NCBI RefSeq assembly: GCF_000316515.1
Contig: NC_019675.1
Span: 868,001 to 932,000, forward strand
Direction of reading: 5' to 3'
Length of the DNA: 64,000 nucleotides
Source of the DNA: Cyanobium gracile PCC 6307
Lineage (GTDB): Bacteria; Cyanobacteriota; Cyanobacteriia; PCC-6307; Cyanobiaceae
Shown here: piece after piece, positions 8,047 through 16,441 of the stretch
Layout of the letters: each line of letters begins with the position of its first letter
Numbering within the stretch: the first letter of the stretch is position 1
Made by a program: the position numbers and the translations under genes
Notes under the pieces: generated by a model
The model's database searches: none
What the model was told of the DNA's origin: nothing
Seen by the model: only the letters and a program-made list of their open reading frames with translations

Positions 8047-9098
8047 TCGATCGTGCCACGTTGGAGATTCAGGATCGCCAGGACGAACACCGCCAGGAAA
8101 AACAGAACAGGAATCGGAAACACCAGGCAGATCCAGGCGAAGTTCCCCACGCGCCTGGTGAGCGCTACCAGCTGGACGGCAAAGGCGAGGTAGAGCAGCA
8201 GGTTGGGAAGAATGGCAGGCGGACCCATCAGTGGCCACCCCAGCAGGGACGCCGGCAGGCACCAGGCGGCCCAGAACAGGCCGGAGATCCACAGCAGCAC
8301 CGCCAGCATCCAGGCCCATCGCACCTCCCCGGCGGCGGTGGCGAAATTTTTGGCGAAACCCGTCACCATGTCGTGAAACCCGCCGGGATACATGCGGTAC
8401 TGGATGAGTCCGTCGCCGATGTAGGCACTCACCGGCAGACCGGCCTTCTCATACAGATGGCCCATGAACCAGTCCTCCACCACCTTGCCGGCCACAGCTT
8501 CATGGCCCCCCACCCGGTCGTAATCCGAACGGCTGGTGGCCATGGCCGGACCGAACGCCACGCCGCAGCCCTGCCCCATGGGCACCGCCATCAGCCCCAC
8601 GAGGCTGAACAGGATCGAGAGCTGCTCGTAGGGCTTTTCGGTGCGATGGAACGGCTGCACCGACACAAGCCCACCCAGTTGCTGCTGGGCCGCCACCAGC
8701 CGAGCCAGAAAGGCGGGATGGGGCTCGGTGTCGGCATCGAGGAAAACGAGGATCTCGCCCTTGCTGGCCCGGACGCCGTGGTGCAGTGCCCAGGTCTTGC
8801 CGCACCACCCGTGCGCCAGAGGAGGCGGTTGCATCACTCTCGCCCCGGAGGCCGCCGCGATCGCGGCGGTGCGATCACTGGAGTGATCGTCGATCACGAT
8901 CACTTCCAGGGGGGTGAAGGTCTGCGCCTGGAGAGCCGGCAGAAGATTCGGGAGGGTGCCTTCCTCATCGCGAGCGGGAATCAGCACGGAAACTGATGGA
9001 TATCCCTGGAGCTCGGCCACGGGAAGCCGGAACAGCCGCAGACAGAGGGCCCAGCCCAGCAGCCAGCGCACCACCAGCGAAATGGCGACAAGGTCCAT
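8016..9098 (-). CDS. Membrane glycosyltransferase, GT family 2
   Basis: A 360-residue GT2 enzyme. An N-terminal membrane anchor precedes the GT-A domain, which shows VSVLIPARDEEG, IDDHSSDRT, the DxD-type metal site FLDADTEP, the acceptor-site VEDWF and the late motif QYRMY. Three or four C-terminal membrane helices follow (about residues 255-345). This layout resembles HpnB and CrtQ-type enzymes that glycosylate hydrophobic acceptors such as hopanoids or carotenoids. It overlaps the downstream CrtO-like acyltransferase gene, supporting a two-step modification of one lipid. It lies 43 bp downstream of the lipase gene and is part of the long minus-strand array. The acceptor is not determinable from the sequence alone. 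Confidence 0.85.
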   Translation of the reverse strand: MDLVAISLVVRWLLGWALCLRLFRLPVAELQGYPSVSVLIPARDEEGTLPNLLPALQAQTFTPLEVIVIDDHSSDRTAAIAAASGARVMQPPPLAHGWCGKTWALHHGVRASKGEILVFLDADTEPHPAFLARLVAAQQQLGGLVSVQPFHRTEKPYEQLSILFSLVGLMAVPMGQGCGVAFGPAMATSRSDYDRVGGHEAVAGKVVEDWFMGHLYEKAGLPVSAYIGDGLIQYRMYPGGFHDMVTGFAKNFATAAGEVRWAWMLAVLLWISGLFWAAWCLPASLLGWPLMGPPAILPNLLLYLAFAVQLVALTRRVGNFAWICLVFPIPVLFFLAVFVLAILNLQRGTIEWKGRQFPTR

Positions 9099-9141
9099 CG
9101 GTTGTCGCCGGATCGGGAAGACACGACAAGCTAAACCGCAA

Positions 9142-9840
9142 TCAGCCTGGAAGCCCCGGATCCGCTCCTCCCGGATCCGGCCGCAGCAGTTCGTCCACCA
9201 GAGCCCGCAGGGCGGCCGGGTGGGTCATGAGCTGGTGGTGGTAGCGCACTGGCAGGCAGCGGCCCGGGCCGAGCGGCAGCACGGCACGCCAGGCCGGCAT
9301 CACCATCAGGTCCGGATGGCAGTAGAAGCTGCAGCACTCCACGGGCTCCAGCGTGGCCAGGTGGCTGTTCAGCCGCGCCAGCAGGGGACTGCCCGCCTTC
9401 AGGTCGGCGATGCCGGCCAGCGGCCAGCTGGGCCAGGGGCCGGCGGTGAGGGTGCCCTGCTGCGGACTGCCGACGCTGATCAGCCGCCGCGTGCGCCGGT
9501 GGCCGCCCCGCAGCTGGATCCAGGTCCGGGCGATCACCCCGCCCATCGAAAAGCCCAGCAGGTCGATGGGCTGCTCGGCACCGAAGGCCGCCTCGATGTG
9601 GAGGCCGAGCAGGGCCGCCTGCTCCTCGATCGGGGTGATCCCGAAGCGGTGGGGCAGATGGGGAATCAGCAGGGGGCCGCGGCGCCCCGCCAGCTGGCGC
9701 TGCAGGGGATCGAACAGGCGGGGAGTGTCCCACATCCCGTGGATCAGCACCAGCGGTGGGGGATCGGCCGCGGGGCTCGGGCCGCCTACCAGACCAGTTC
9801 CGGCAGCTCCCGGAACACCTTGCGCACCCCCACGCTCCAC
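9142..9840 (-). CDS. Alpha/beta hydrolase, lipase-like
   Basis: A protein of up to 232 residues with an alpha/beta-hydrolase fold. The oxyanion segment LVLIHGMWDT near the N-terminus and the nucleophile elbow GFSMGG (GxSxG) are clear. A late HH pair (RYHHQLMTH) could supply the catalytic His. It resembles short bacterial triacylglycerol lipases and PGAP1-like hydrolases. The GTG start at 9840 would overlap the Anbu gene by 55 bp, and the first 25 residues are low complexity, so the real start may be further downstream. No signal peptide is visible. Its place directly after Anbu in the same array suggests co-transcription; a role in membrane lipid or ester hydrolysis is inferred. Confidence 0.75.
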   Translation of the reverse strand: MERGGAQGVPGAAGTGLVGGPSPAADPPPLVLIHGMWDTPRLFDPLQRQLAGRRGPLLIPHLPHRFGITPIEEQAALLGLHIEAAFGAEQPIDLLGFSMGGVIARTWIQLRGGHRRTRRLISVGSPQQGTLTAGPWPSWPLAGIADLKAGSPLLARLNSHLATLEPVECCSFYCHPDLMVMPAWRAVLPLGPGRCLPVRYHHQLMTHPAALRALVDELLRPDPGGADPGLPG

Positions 9841-10514
9841 TCGGCACTGAGGTCCTTGAAGTAGCTGTCCCCCTCACTGAAGCGGCGGCGGTGGAGGATT
9901 TCGAAGCGGTCCCGCTCGTAGACGAGCAGGTCAATCGGCATCCCCACCGACAGATTGCTGCGCATGGTCGAGTCGAAGGACACCAGCACGCACTTGGAGG
10001 CCTCCGCCAGCGTTGTGTCGGTATGGATGACCCGGTCGATGATCGGCTTGCCGTACTTCGCCTCACCCGTCTGAAGGAAGGGTGTGTCCTCGCCGGCCTC
10101 AATGAAGTTGCCCTCCGCATACATACGGAACAGCCGTGGCGCCTCGCCCCTGATCTGGCCGCCCACCAGGAAGGAGGCGTTGAAGCTGGAGCCGGAGGCC
10201 TTCAGGTAGGGGCCGTCGCGCTGCTCGATCGCCCGCACCGCATCCGAGACCAGCACCATGACATCGAACATGGTCCGGGCCGTCCAAACCGTGGGCTCCC
10301 CGTCGCCGGCCTCGGCCCGCTGGCGCAGCAGACCGATCACCGCCTGGGTTCCTGCCAGGCTGCCGGAGCTGAGCAGGACGAGCACCCGGTCGCCGCGGCG
10401 CTCGAACACGGTCATCTTGCAGAAGCTGGCGAAATCGTCCAGCCCCGCATTGGTGCGGGAGTCGGAGGCGAACACCATGCCGCTCTCCAGAAGCACCGCC
10501 ACGCAGTAGGTCAT
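9786..10514 (-). CDS. Anbu proteasome-like peptidase
   Basis: A 242-residue member of the Ntn-hydrolase proteasome superfamily, the Anbu group. Thr2, exposed after removal of Met1, is the expected nucleophile (MTYCVAVLLESGMVFASDSR); the Asp-Ser-Arg segment and downstream Lys are conserved parts of the fold. It ends with the Anbu-type C-terminal helices. Anbu forms helical or ring-like assemblies in other bacteria, but its substrates are unknown. The gene overlaps the upstream transglutaminase by 4 bp (ATGA at 10511-10514). Anbu operons elsewhere encode transglutaminase, alpha-E and ATP-grasp proteins; here two transglutaminases are present but no alpha-E or ATP-grasp gene lies in the window. 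Confidence 0.88.
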   Translation of the reverse strand: MTYCVAVLLESGMVFASDSRTNAGLDDFASFCKMTVFERRGDRVLVLLSSGSLAGTQAVIGLLRQRAEAGDGEPTVWTARTMFDVMVLVSDAVRAIEQRDGPYLKASGSSFNASFLVGGQIRGEAPRLFRMYAEGNFIEAGEDTPFLQTGEAKYGKPIIDRVIHTDTTLAEASKCVLVSFDSTMRSNLSVGMPIDLLVYERDRFEILHRRRFSEGDSYFKDLSAEWSVGVRKVFRELPELVW

Positions 10515-11350
10515 GCCGTCCAGACCTGGAACGACACCAGCTCTGACGGGCCGAAGCTGGTGGTGAGGGCCACGTCGGCCGCATCCCGGCCCCGGGCCAT
10601 CAGGATCCGGCCGATGCGGGGGGTGTTGTTGCGCGGGTCGAACACGTGCCAGCCGTCGCCGAGGTAGGCCTCGAACCAGGCATGGAAGTCCATGGCCGTA
10701 TGGGGCGGCGGCACCTCGATGTCACTCAGGTAACCGGTGCAGTATCGCGCCGGGATGTTCATGCAGCGGCAGAGGGCGATCGCCAGGTGGGCGAAGTCAC
10801 GGCACACCCCCTCCCGGCTTTCGAAGGTCTGGAGGGCTGACTTCGTCGGGCTTGAGCGGCCGTAGTCGAAGCGCACGTGCTGATGGACGAAATCGCAGAT
10901 CGCCTGAACCCGCCCCCAGCCGCCCGGGGCCGCCTCGAACCGTGACCAGGCGAGGGGCGACAGCAGATCGGACTCGCAGAAGCGGCTGGCCAGCAGAAAC
11001 AGCAGGCTCTCCTCCGGCAGCTTCTCCACCGGCTGCTGCTCCAGCCACGGCAACACCGGATCGGGCAGGCCGGAATCAGCCACCAGTCCACTACCCCGCA
11101 GTCGCAGCACACCGGCCGGGGCCACCAGCCGGTGGCAGTGGTTGCCAAAGGAGTCCACGTACAAGCTCAGCGGCACCTCCGGCTCCACCCGCAGCAGGTC
11201 GGGCTCCAGCAGATCCCCTGATCGACTGGCATGCACCCCCAGGGTGACGATCATGGGAGTCGCCGCTGGGAAGCGCAGCGCCACATCAAATCCAACCCGG
11301 ATTTTTAGGGGGTGCGTCGGCAGCGGCGTGGCGCTCTGAGGTTTGTCCAT
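10511..11350 (-). CDS. Transglutaminase-like protein of the Anbu cluster
   Basis: A 279-residue protein with an N-terminal beta domain and a papain-like transglutaminase core. The catalytic triad can be read: Cys183 in EGVCRDFAHLA, His223 in DFHAWFEAYL and Asp238 in VFDPRNN. It may act as a peptidase or amide-transferring enzyme on peptides in the cytoplasm; no signal peptide is seen. It is 8 bp downstream of the N-formylglutamate amidohydrolase-like gene and its stop overlaps the Anbu start, so all three are probably made together. Such proteins are the most common partner of Anbu in bacterial genomes. Confidence 0.88.
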   Translation of the reverse strand: MDKPQSATPLPTHPLKIRVGFDVALRFPAATPMIVTLGVHASRSGDLLEPDLLRVEPEVPLSLYVDSFGNHCHRLVAPAGVLRLRGSGLVADSGLPDPVLPWLEQQPVEKLPEESLLFLLASRFCESDLLSPLAWSRFEAAPGGWGRVQAICDFVHQHVRFDYGRSSPTKSALQTFESREGVCRDFAHLAIALCRCMNIPARYCTGYLSDIEVPPPHTAMDFHAWFEAYLGDGWHVFDPRNNTPRIGRILMARGRDAADVALTTSFGPSELVSFQVWTA

Positions 11351-11358
11351 CCATCACC

Positions 11359-12156
11359 CTAGGAACCGCGGGCGACCCTTGGCGGCGGGAATCCCTCCGC
11401 CAGGGCAATCTCCAGCACACCGGCGAGGCGCTCCGCCCATTCCTGCTGGCCGGCCTCGGTGGCCAGCAGGTCCTGGCGGACCTCCAGCTCCACGTGAGGA
11501 ATCCGGCGACGCTCGCCGTGCACCACCACCGTGTAATCGCTCGCCTCGCTCACCGCATAGGGCTCGTTGTTTCCCACCCGCAGACCCCGCTCCCGCTCCA
11601 GCTCCTGGCGCATCCGCCGGGCGAGGCGGCCATCACGTCCATAGAGCACTCCCACATGCCAGGGGCGCACCTCCGTCCCGAGCACCGGCGTGAAGCTGTG
11701 CAGGGTCACCAGCACGCTGGGCTGGCCGCGCACGCGTCGGGCCTCCAGCTCCGCCCCGATACGGCGGTGGTAAGGGTGGAAGAGCTCTTCGAGGCGCTGC
11801 TGCCGCTCGGCCGGAGAGAGGTTCGCGTTGGCGGCGATGGCGCCGGCCTCGCCGTGGCTGACGATCGAATCCGGCGCGTCCGGCGGCCGGTTGGCATCGA
11901 CCACCAGCCGCGAGTAGTTGTGCAGGATCAGAAAGGCGTCGAGCCGCGCCGAGAGGTGCAGGGCCAGCCCGTCCACACCCAGGTCCAAGGCCACATGGGT
12001 GTCGAGCACCCGATCATTCAGGCCCAGGCCGTCCAGACGGCGGGGAATGGCGCGGCCGGCGTGGTCGGCCGTGAGCAGCACGGCCGAGGACCCGGAGGGG
12101 GAGACGATCCGGAAGACGGCCGGGTCAGCGGCCTCGAGAAGGGGTTCTAGGTGCAC
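11359..12156 (-). CDS. N-formylglutamate amidohydrolase family protein
   Basis: A 265-residue protein resembling the FGase (HutG-like) family: LTADHAGRAIPRRL near the N-terminus, the NYSRLVVDANRPP segment, a SHGEAGAIAAN stretch, and LVTLHSFTPVL, which carries likely metal-binding His residues. These enzymes cleave N-formyl or related amide groups from glutamate with a zinc ion. No histidine-degradation genes are nearby, so a role in ordinary Hut catabolism is unlikely. Its place between two transglutaminases and just before Anbu suggests that it acts on glutamyl or modified peptide ends. The start is GTG at 12156, 52 bp after the upstream transglutaminase stop. Confidence 0.85.
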   Translation of the reverse strand: MHLEPLLEAADPAVFRIVSPSGSSAVLLTADHAGRAIPRRLDGLGLNDRVLDTHVALDLGVDGLALHLSARLDAFLILHNYSRLVVDANRPPDAPDSIVSHGEAGAIAANANLSPAERQQRLEELFHPYHRRIGAELEARRVRGQPSVLVTLHSFTPVLGTEVRPWHVGVLYGRDGRLARRMRQELERERGLRVGNNEPYAVSEASDYTVVVHGERRRIPHVELEVRQDLLATEAGQQEWAERLAGVLEIALAEGFPPPRVARGS

Positions 12157-12208
12157 CGTTGAATCCCTGATTCAAAGCAGCCAACCAGGCCAGCATGGCG
12201 TGGGACGC

Positions 12209-13087
12209 TCAGGTTTCGACGTTCGCCGTGAAGCCCTGGAGCTCCGTGACCCACACGCCCACGTCCATCGACAGCAGCGAGGCTCCGCCAAAAGTGCCGG
12301 CGATGGGCGGAACCGACTCGGGCCTTCGGGCCACCGCGACAGGGATGTGGGTGTCGCCGACAATGGCGCCATGGGTGGGATCGAAGCCCTTCCAGCCAGC
12401 CCCTGGCAGAAAGACCTCCGCCCAGGCGTGCATGCTGCCGGCTTCCTGCGGTGGCAGCGCGGTGAAGCTGTAACCGCTGACGAAACGGGCGGCGAAACCG
12501 AATCCCCTGGCCGCTTCCATGAACAGAAAGGCAATGTCACGACAGGAGCCCCAGCCGCTGTTGAGCGTTTCGGCAGGGGTCTGGACGCCAGGCTCGTCGC
12601 GTTTGCGGTAGGAGACACGCTGGTGGGCCGCCAGATTCAGACGCTTCAACAGGGCATAGCTCTCGATGACTTCGCCCGGCTGCCAGACCGTTGCTATCCA
12701 CTGCATCAATGGATGGCCAGGTTCTGCTGGCGTCGCCGTCAGGTAGGCGGCCAGCACGGGATGGTCCTTGAAAGCATACTGAAAGGGATAGAAAACGGCG
12801 TCATCATCTACAAGAAAGTCCAATGGAACATGGTCGTACTGCTGGATGATCAGGCTGCTTTCGATCAGCAACCTGTCAGCGGCATCGCGGAATGAGGCCA
12901 TAGCAAGACAATTGCTCTCAACATCACGGTGCCAGCGCAGTTTCGCCGCCGGGAGTATGGATAACGAGGAGGTCTCGATACGCAGATCGTGGCCCTCCCG
13001 TGGACGAAGACGCAGTGTATGCGTGCCGAGCTGAACAGGTGCGCTGTAGGTGTATGTGGTGAGATGAAGGATGTTGAAACGTCTCAT
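12209..13087 (-). CDS. Transglutaminase-like protein with Bact_transglu_N domain
   Basis: A 292-residue protein. The N-terminal half (about 1-85) has the beta-sheet pattern of the bacterial transglutaminase N-terminal domain, starting with HLTTYTYSAPV. The core has Cys182 in WGSCRDIAFLF, His220 in SMHAWAEVFL and Asp236 in FDPTHG, forming the Cys-His-Asp triad. It is a different subfamily from the transglutaminase at 10511-11350. Its first half has visibly lower GC content than the neighbouring genes. It begins 28 bp after the GH13 stop and precedes the amidohydrolase, so it probably belongs to the same transcript. Substrate unknown. Confidence 0.88.
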   Translation of the reverse strand: MRRFNILHLTTYTYSAPVQLGTHTLRLRPREGHDLRIETSSLSILPAAKLRWHRDVESNCLAMASFRDAADRLLIESSLIIQQYDHVPLDFLVDDDAVFYPFQYAFKDHPVLAAYLTATPAEPGHPLMQWIATVWQPGEVIESYALLKRLNLAAHQRVSYRKRDEPGVQTPAETLNSGWGSCRDIAFLFMEAARGFGFAARFVSGYSFTALPPQEAGSMHAWAEVFLPGAGWKGFDPTHGAIVGDTHIPVAVARRPESVPPIAGTFGGASLLSMDVGVWVTELQGFTANVET

Positions 13088-13115
13088 CGGCTCCGCCTCA
13101 ACGGGGGAGAGAAGG

Positions 13116-14901
13116 TCATTGGGAATAGATCAGAACGCTGTAGGGCCCCATACGGAAAGACGCGTTATAGGGGAACCCATCCCATTCTCCTGGAACGGCT
13201 TCAACATCACCGCTTTGATAGCCGTCAAAGCTCTCACTGTACCCGTGCCAATCACTGTTGAAGCGAAGTTTCCAGCCATGGGCCGCCGGCAAGCCCACGG
13301 TGTAGTCCTCCTGGGACTCGTGAAAAAAATTAGCGATCACCACAACATCATCCCCGGGCCCTCCCCTGTCCCAGCGGTGAAAAGCCAGCACGTTTCGCTG
13401 GGTATCGAGGTGAAACACCTGGGTGAACTGACCGCAGAGGCCACGGGAAACGCTCTCCCGATCAAGGCGGAGACGGATCAGATCCCGGTACAGACGCATG
13501 ATTCCGCGAAACTCCTGGCGCTGGTCCCAGTCAACGGGGACCGTATCGCGGAACCAGCCTCCCTCAAGAAACTCCTGTCCCTGAAACAGCATGGGAATCC
13601 CGGGCGCGGTGAACACCATGGCGGCGGCCAGCGTGGAGCGCTTCTGGGCATGCCAGCCGGTGGGATCGCCCGGATTGACATCCTGGGGAATCCGGGACTG
13701 CCCATTGGCAACATCGTCATGGGATTCGCTGTAGATCACGCGCTCAAAGGCATCGTCGTTGTAGCGATAGAGGATCGCGTCTCGGACCCTGTCCAGAGCA
13801 CGGTCCTCATCATGGGAGGCAATGACGGCCTGACGGATCGGTTGGACGAAGTGGGGATCCCACTGGGATCCAAATCCTGCACCGCCGGCGCCGACATCCT
13901 TGGTCAACCAGTCATTGCTGCGCAGGTCTTCAGCGATGGTGAGGCGTCCCGGGTGATGCCGGGCCACGGATTCGTTGATGGCCTGGAGCATGCTCCAGCC
14001 ATCGGGAATCTCCTGAGTTCCATTCTCACCGATGTTGCGAATATAACCAGTACTGTCAAACCGGAGGCCGTCAAGATGATACTCATCGAGCCACATGCTA
14101 ACGTTATCAAGGATGTACTGACGAACTTCACCTCGGCCGTAGTCAGGCCGCGTCTCGCCCCATGGCGTCAAAGCACGATCATCGTTATAAAAATAGATCC
14201 CCCCCCCTGCCATTCTCAGACCAGCCATCAAATCTCCAGAGGTCAAGGTCACTGGGGCCGAAATGATTAAAAACAACATCCAGAATCACGGCAATGCCAG
14301 CCTGATGGGCACGCTTGATGAACCGCTTGAAGCCCAGGGAACCACCATAGTCTGAATCGACGGCAAAGATATGGGATGGGTTGTAGCCCCAGGAGCGCTG
14401 GCCGGCAAATTGACCGACAGGCATGATCTCAATGGCGTTGATGCCAAGCCGCTTCAGGTGTTCGAGTCGAGCTTTGATGGAGCCGAATTGTCCAGGCAGA
14501 CTGAGCTGATCATCATTGAACGTGCCGACATGCAATTCATAGATAACAAGCTTATTCCAGCTCATCATGCTGAAGTCATCATCTTCCCAGCAGAAGTCAG
14601 GATCATGGATGATGGCATTTCCGACCGAGTTGGTCACCTCTCGGGCATAGGGATCAATGCGCTTGATCACTCCCCACGGCGTGGAGAGCTGGTATTTGTA
14701 TTGGTCGCCGATCTTGGCGCCCTCAACGTAGATGGACCAGAAGCCACGGGGCTCGGAATCCATCGGATGGGCGGCCCCATCCCAGTGGTTGAAGGACCCG
14801 ATGACGGAGACATGCTCAGCATGGGGGGCCCAGACCCGGAACGCGACACCGTCAGGAGAGGGCACCGATCCCATGCCGGCAGTGATGAGCGGCTTCGCCA
14901 T
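13116..14901 (-). pseudogene. GH13 alpha-glucan enzyme (branching-enzyme-like), frameshifted
   Basis: Two frames together encode a CBM48 plus GH13 enzyme of about 594 residues. The first (14901 to about 14207) has the CBM48 domain (VRFVWAP-like start, GSFNHWDG) and the first barrel strands up to WSENG. The second continues with YFYNDDRALTPWG, the nucleophile segment GLRFDSTGYI, acid/base TIAEDLRSND and YSESHDDV. The break is exactly at a run of nine C (14199-14207; nine G on the coding strand); with eight the two frames join as WSENGRGGIYFYND. The enzyme would make or trim branched alpha-glucan, like GlgB or TreZ relatives. The gene is lower in GC than its neighbours. It may be a sequencing error, a slippage switch or a true pseudogene. 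Confidence 0.85.
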
Positions 14902-15211
14902 GGTTCCACCCCGCTAAAACCAGTCTTTCACAGGGGTTTCCTTTCCCATCGACCGTTCAGAAACGTTGAAACGGGTGTCAGGACAGAGGCGGATCTGCTG
15001 CCCGTTTGATGCAAGTTGATGCAGACGATCCCATCAAGGCCATGACCATCCATGCCAGGCCTGGCCTGACCAGCCTTCACCTTGGGTTGGGCCGAAGGAT
15101 TCACACGCAGGTCGTTCTGCCATCCCTAGGCTGGAGTAGCAGCAGCGGATCGACGACACCCTTTTGGCACCCAGGATCCCCACGCTGCAGATTCACCTCG
15201 CCACGAGAACC
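14902..15211. other. Divergent intergenic region, GH13 / CsbD
   Basis: A 310-bp stretch between divergent genes with no convincing ORF. It contains a perfect 12-bp palindrome GCCAGGCCTGGC at 15054-15065, two close copies of GAAACG near 14960-14975, and a TAGGCT -10-like hexamer at 15127-15132 that could drive csbD with a leader of about 75 bases. The promoter of the minus-strand GH13/Anbu array should lie in the left part, but no clear consensus was found. Confidence 0.35.
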
Positions 15212-15430
15212 ATGTCCAACAAAGCTGACGCCGCCGCCAAGGATGCGGAGGGCAGACTTGAATCGGCCCTGGGTGAACTGACCGGCGACACCGGCCACCA
15301 ACTCAAGGGCAAGGCCAAACAGGTTCAGGCCTCTGCCATGAACGCGGCTGAAGATCTCAAGGATGGTGCCAGGGCCGTGGCCCAGAAGGTCAGTGACGCT
15401 GCCGCGAAACTGGCTGACGGACAGGACTGA
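15212..15430 (+). CDS. CsbD family stress protein
   Basis: A 72-residue, highly charged, alanine-rich protein with the CsbD pattern: DAEGRLESALGELTGD, then HQLKGKAKQVQASAMNAAEDLKD (read as consecutive helical segments). CsbD-like proteins are small, general-stress-induced proteins, of unknown mechanism, common in cyanobacteria. The ATG at 15212 is used because the in-frame codons before it are not conserved in style. It stands alone, 134 bp before the DUF302 gene, and may respond to osmotic or light stress. Confidence 0.85.
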   Translation: MSNKADAAAKDAEGRLESALGELTGDTGHQLKGKAKQVQASAMNAAEDLKDGARAVAQKVSDAAAKLADGQD

Positions 15431-15563
15431 TCGGGCCGGGCCGACTCGAGCTCGCCGCAGATGACCTCCAGCGGACATCCACTGGTTGGTGCGGATAGAT
15501 GGCGACACAGCTTGTCTGCGGCGATGTCACATCCCCACACCACCCTTGCAGGCCGTGACTCCC

Positions 15564-15956
15564 ATGGATCCCTTCTTCATTGCCGACACAACCAAATCCT
15601 TTGCGCAGGCAAGTACGGACCTGCAGGACGCCATCGTGGCCCGGGGCTTCGGGGTCTTGGCAGTCCACGACCTCGGCCAGACCCTGCGCAGCAAGGGGAT
15701 CGAATTCACCGAGGACTGTCGGATCTACGACGTCTGCAACCCAGGGCAGGCTGCCAGGGTGCTGACGAACCATATGACGTTGTCGATGGTGCTTCCGTGT
15801 CGAATCTCCGTCTTCACGGAAGTCAGTCAGACCCGGATCGGCATGATCCGGCCTGAGAGAATGCTGCAGACCCTCTGCTCCGATCCTGACGTAGTGGAGG
15901 TGGCGCAGGAGGTGGAATCCGTCACCAGGGCCATCATCGAGGCCGCGGCCTCCTGA
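15564..15956 (+). CDS. DUF302 family protein
   Basis: A 130-residue protein matching the DUF302 pattern: an N-terminal amphipathic helix, AIVARGFGVLAVHDLGQTL, a Cys-containing strand DVCNPGQAARVL, then a strand with LPCRISVF and a final helical segment. DUF302 proteins form small alpha/beta domains that sometimes bind metals or associate with metal-resistance genes; the Cys residues could matter here. The ATG at 15564 gives the compact domain; an upstream in-frame ATG at 15486 would add an unlike leader. It is followed by a GC-rich dyad and then the metal-type MerR gene, which fits a metal-response neighbourhood. Confidence 0.82.
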   Translation: MDPFFIADTTKSFAQASTDLQDAIVARGFGVLAVHDLGQTLRSKGIEFTEDCRIYDVCNPGQAARVLTNHMTLSMVLPCRISVFTEVSQTRIGMIRPERMLQTLCSDPDVVEVAQEVESVTRAIIEAAAS

Positions 15957-15962
15957 TCCTTC

Positions 15963-15978
15963 GGCGGCCTTCGCCGCC
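15963..15978 (+). terminator. GC-rich dyad between DUF302 and merR
   Basis: A perfect 6-bp inverted repeat GGCGGC-CTTC-GCCGCC begins 7 bases after the DUF302 stop. It is followed by ATTAGGATTTT, so it could be a weak factor-independent terminator. A TAGGAT -10-like box at 15981-15986 lies right next to it, so the dyad might instead be the spacer of the merR promoter and serve self-regulation. Its sequence differs from the two MerR-type operators elsewhere in the window. Confidence 0.4.
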
Positions 15979-16012
15979 ATTAGGATTTTGGTGTGAGTGG
16001 TCGTTCACGCCC

Positions 16013-16441
16013 ATGGCCGCCGTCGGCATCAAGACCGGCCTGAAGACCGGCATGAAGATCGGGGTTCTGGCTGGGCGCAGCGGCCTGCCCGTCAAGACCC
16101 TCCGTTACTACGAGGATCTGGGTCTGCTGCCGGCCATCGGTCGCAGCGAGGGCGGCTACCGGCTGTTTGCGGAGCAGAGCCTGCGACGCCTCGAGTTCAT
16201 CCGCCGGCTCAAGACCCTTGGGCTCAGCCTGCAGGAGATCCAGGGCTGTCTGGCGGTGCATGACGCCGGGGAGTTGCCCTGCGGCGACATCCAGATCCAA
16301 CTGGAGCGACAGATCGGGCGGATCGATGCCCAGATCCAGGAGCTGGGCAAGCTCAGGCAGGAACTGCAGGGCCTGCTGGAGGGCTGGCAGAACGATCCGG
16401 CCAAGGAAGGGGATCTGATCTGCCCCAATCTGCGGGTCTGA
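16013..16441 (+). CDS. MerR family metal-responsive regulator
   Basis: A 142-residue MerR protein. The winged helix is clear: KIGVLAGRSGLPVKTLRYYED, then GGYRLF, then FIRRLKTLGLSLQEIQ, followed by the dimerisation helix. Possible metal ligands are Cys90 (aligned by context with ZntR Cys79) and Cys137 in LICPNL (like ZntR Cys124). The pair near ZntR Cys114-115 is missing, so the metal bound is uncertain. An in-frame ATG at 16052 starting MKIGVLAG is the more usual family start. It sits 122 bp upstream of one DUF305 gene, and the MerR-type promoter at 18359 lies 1.9 kb downstream. It probably activates that promoter and the copper ATPase promoter at 4.7 kb. Confidence 0.87.
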   Translation: MAAVGIKTGLKTGMKIGVLAGRSGLPVKTLRYYEDLGLLPAIGRSEGGYRLFAEQSLRRLEFIRRLKTLGLSLQEIQGCLAVHDAGELPCGDIQIQLERQIGRIDAQIQELGKLRQELQGLLEGWQNDPAKEGDLICPNLRV

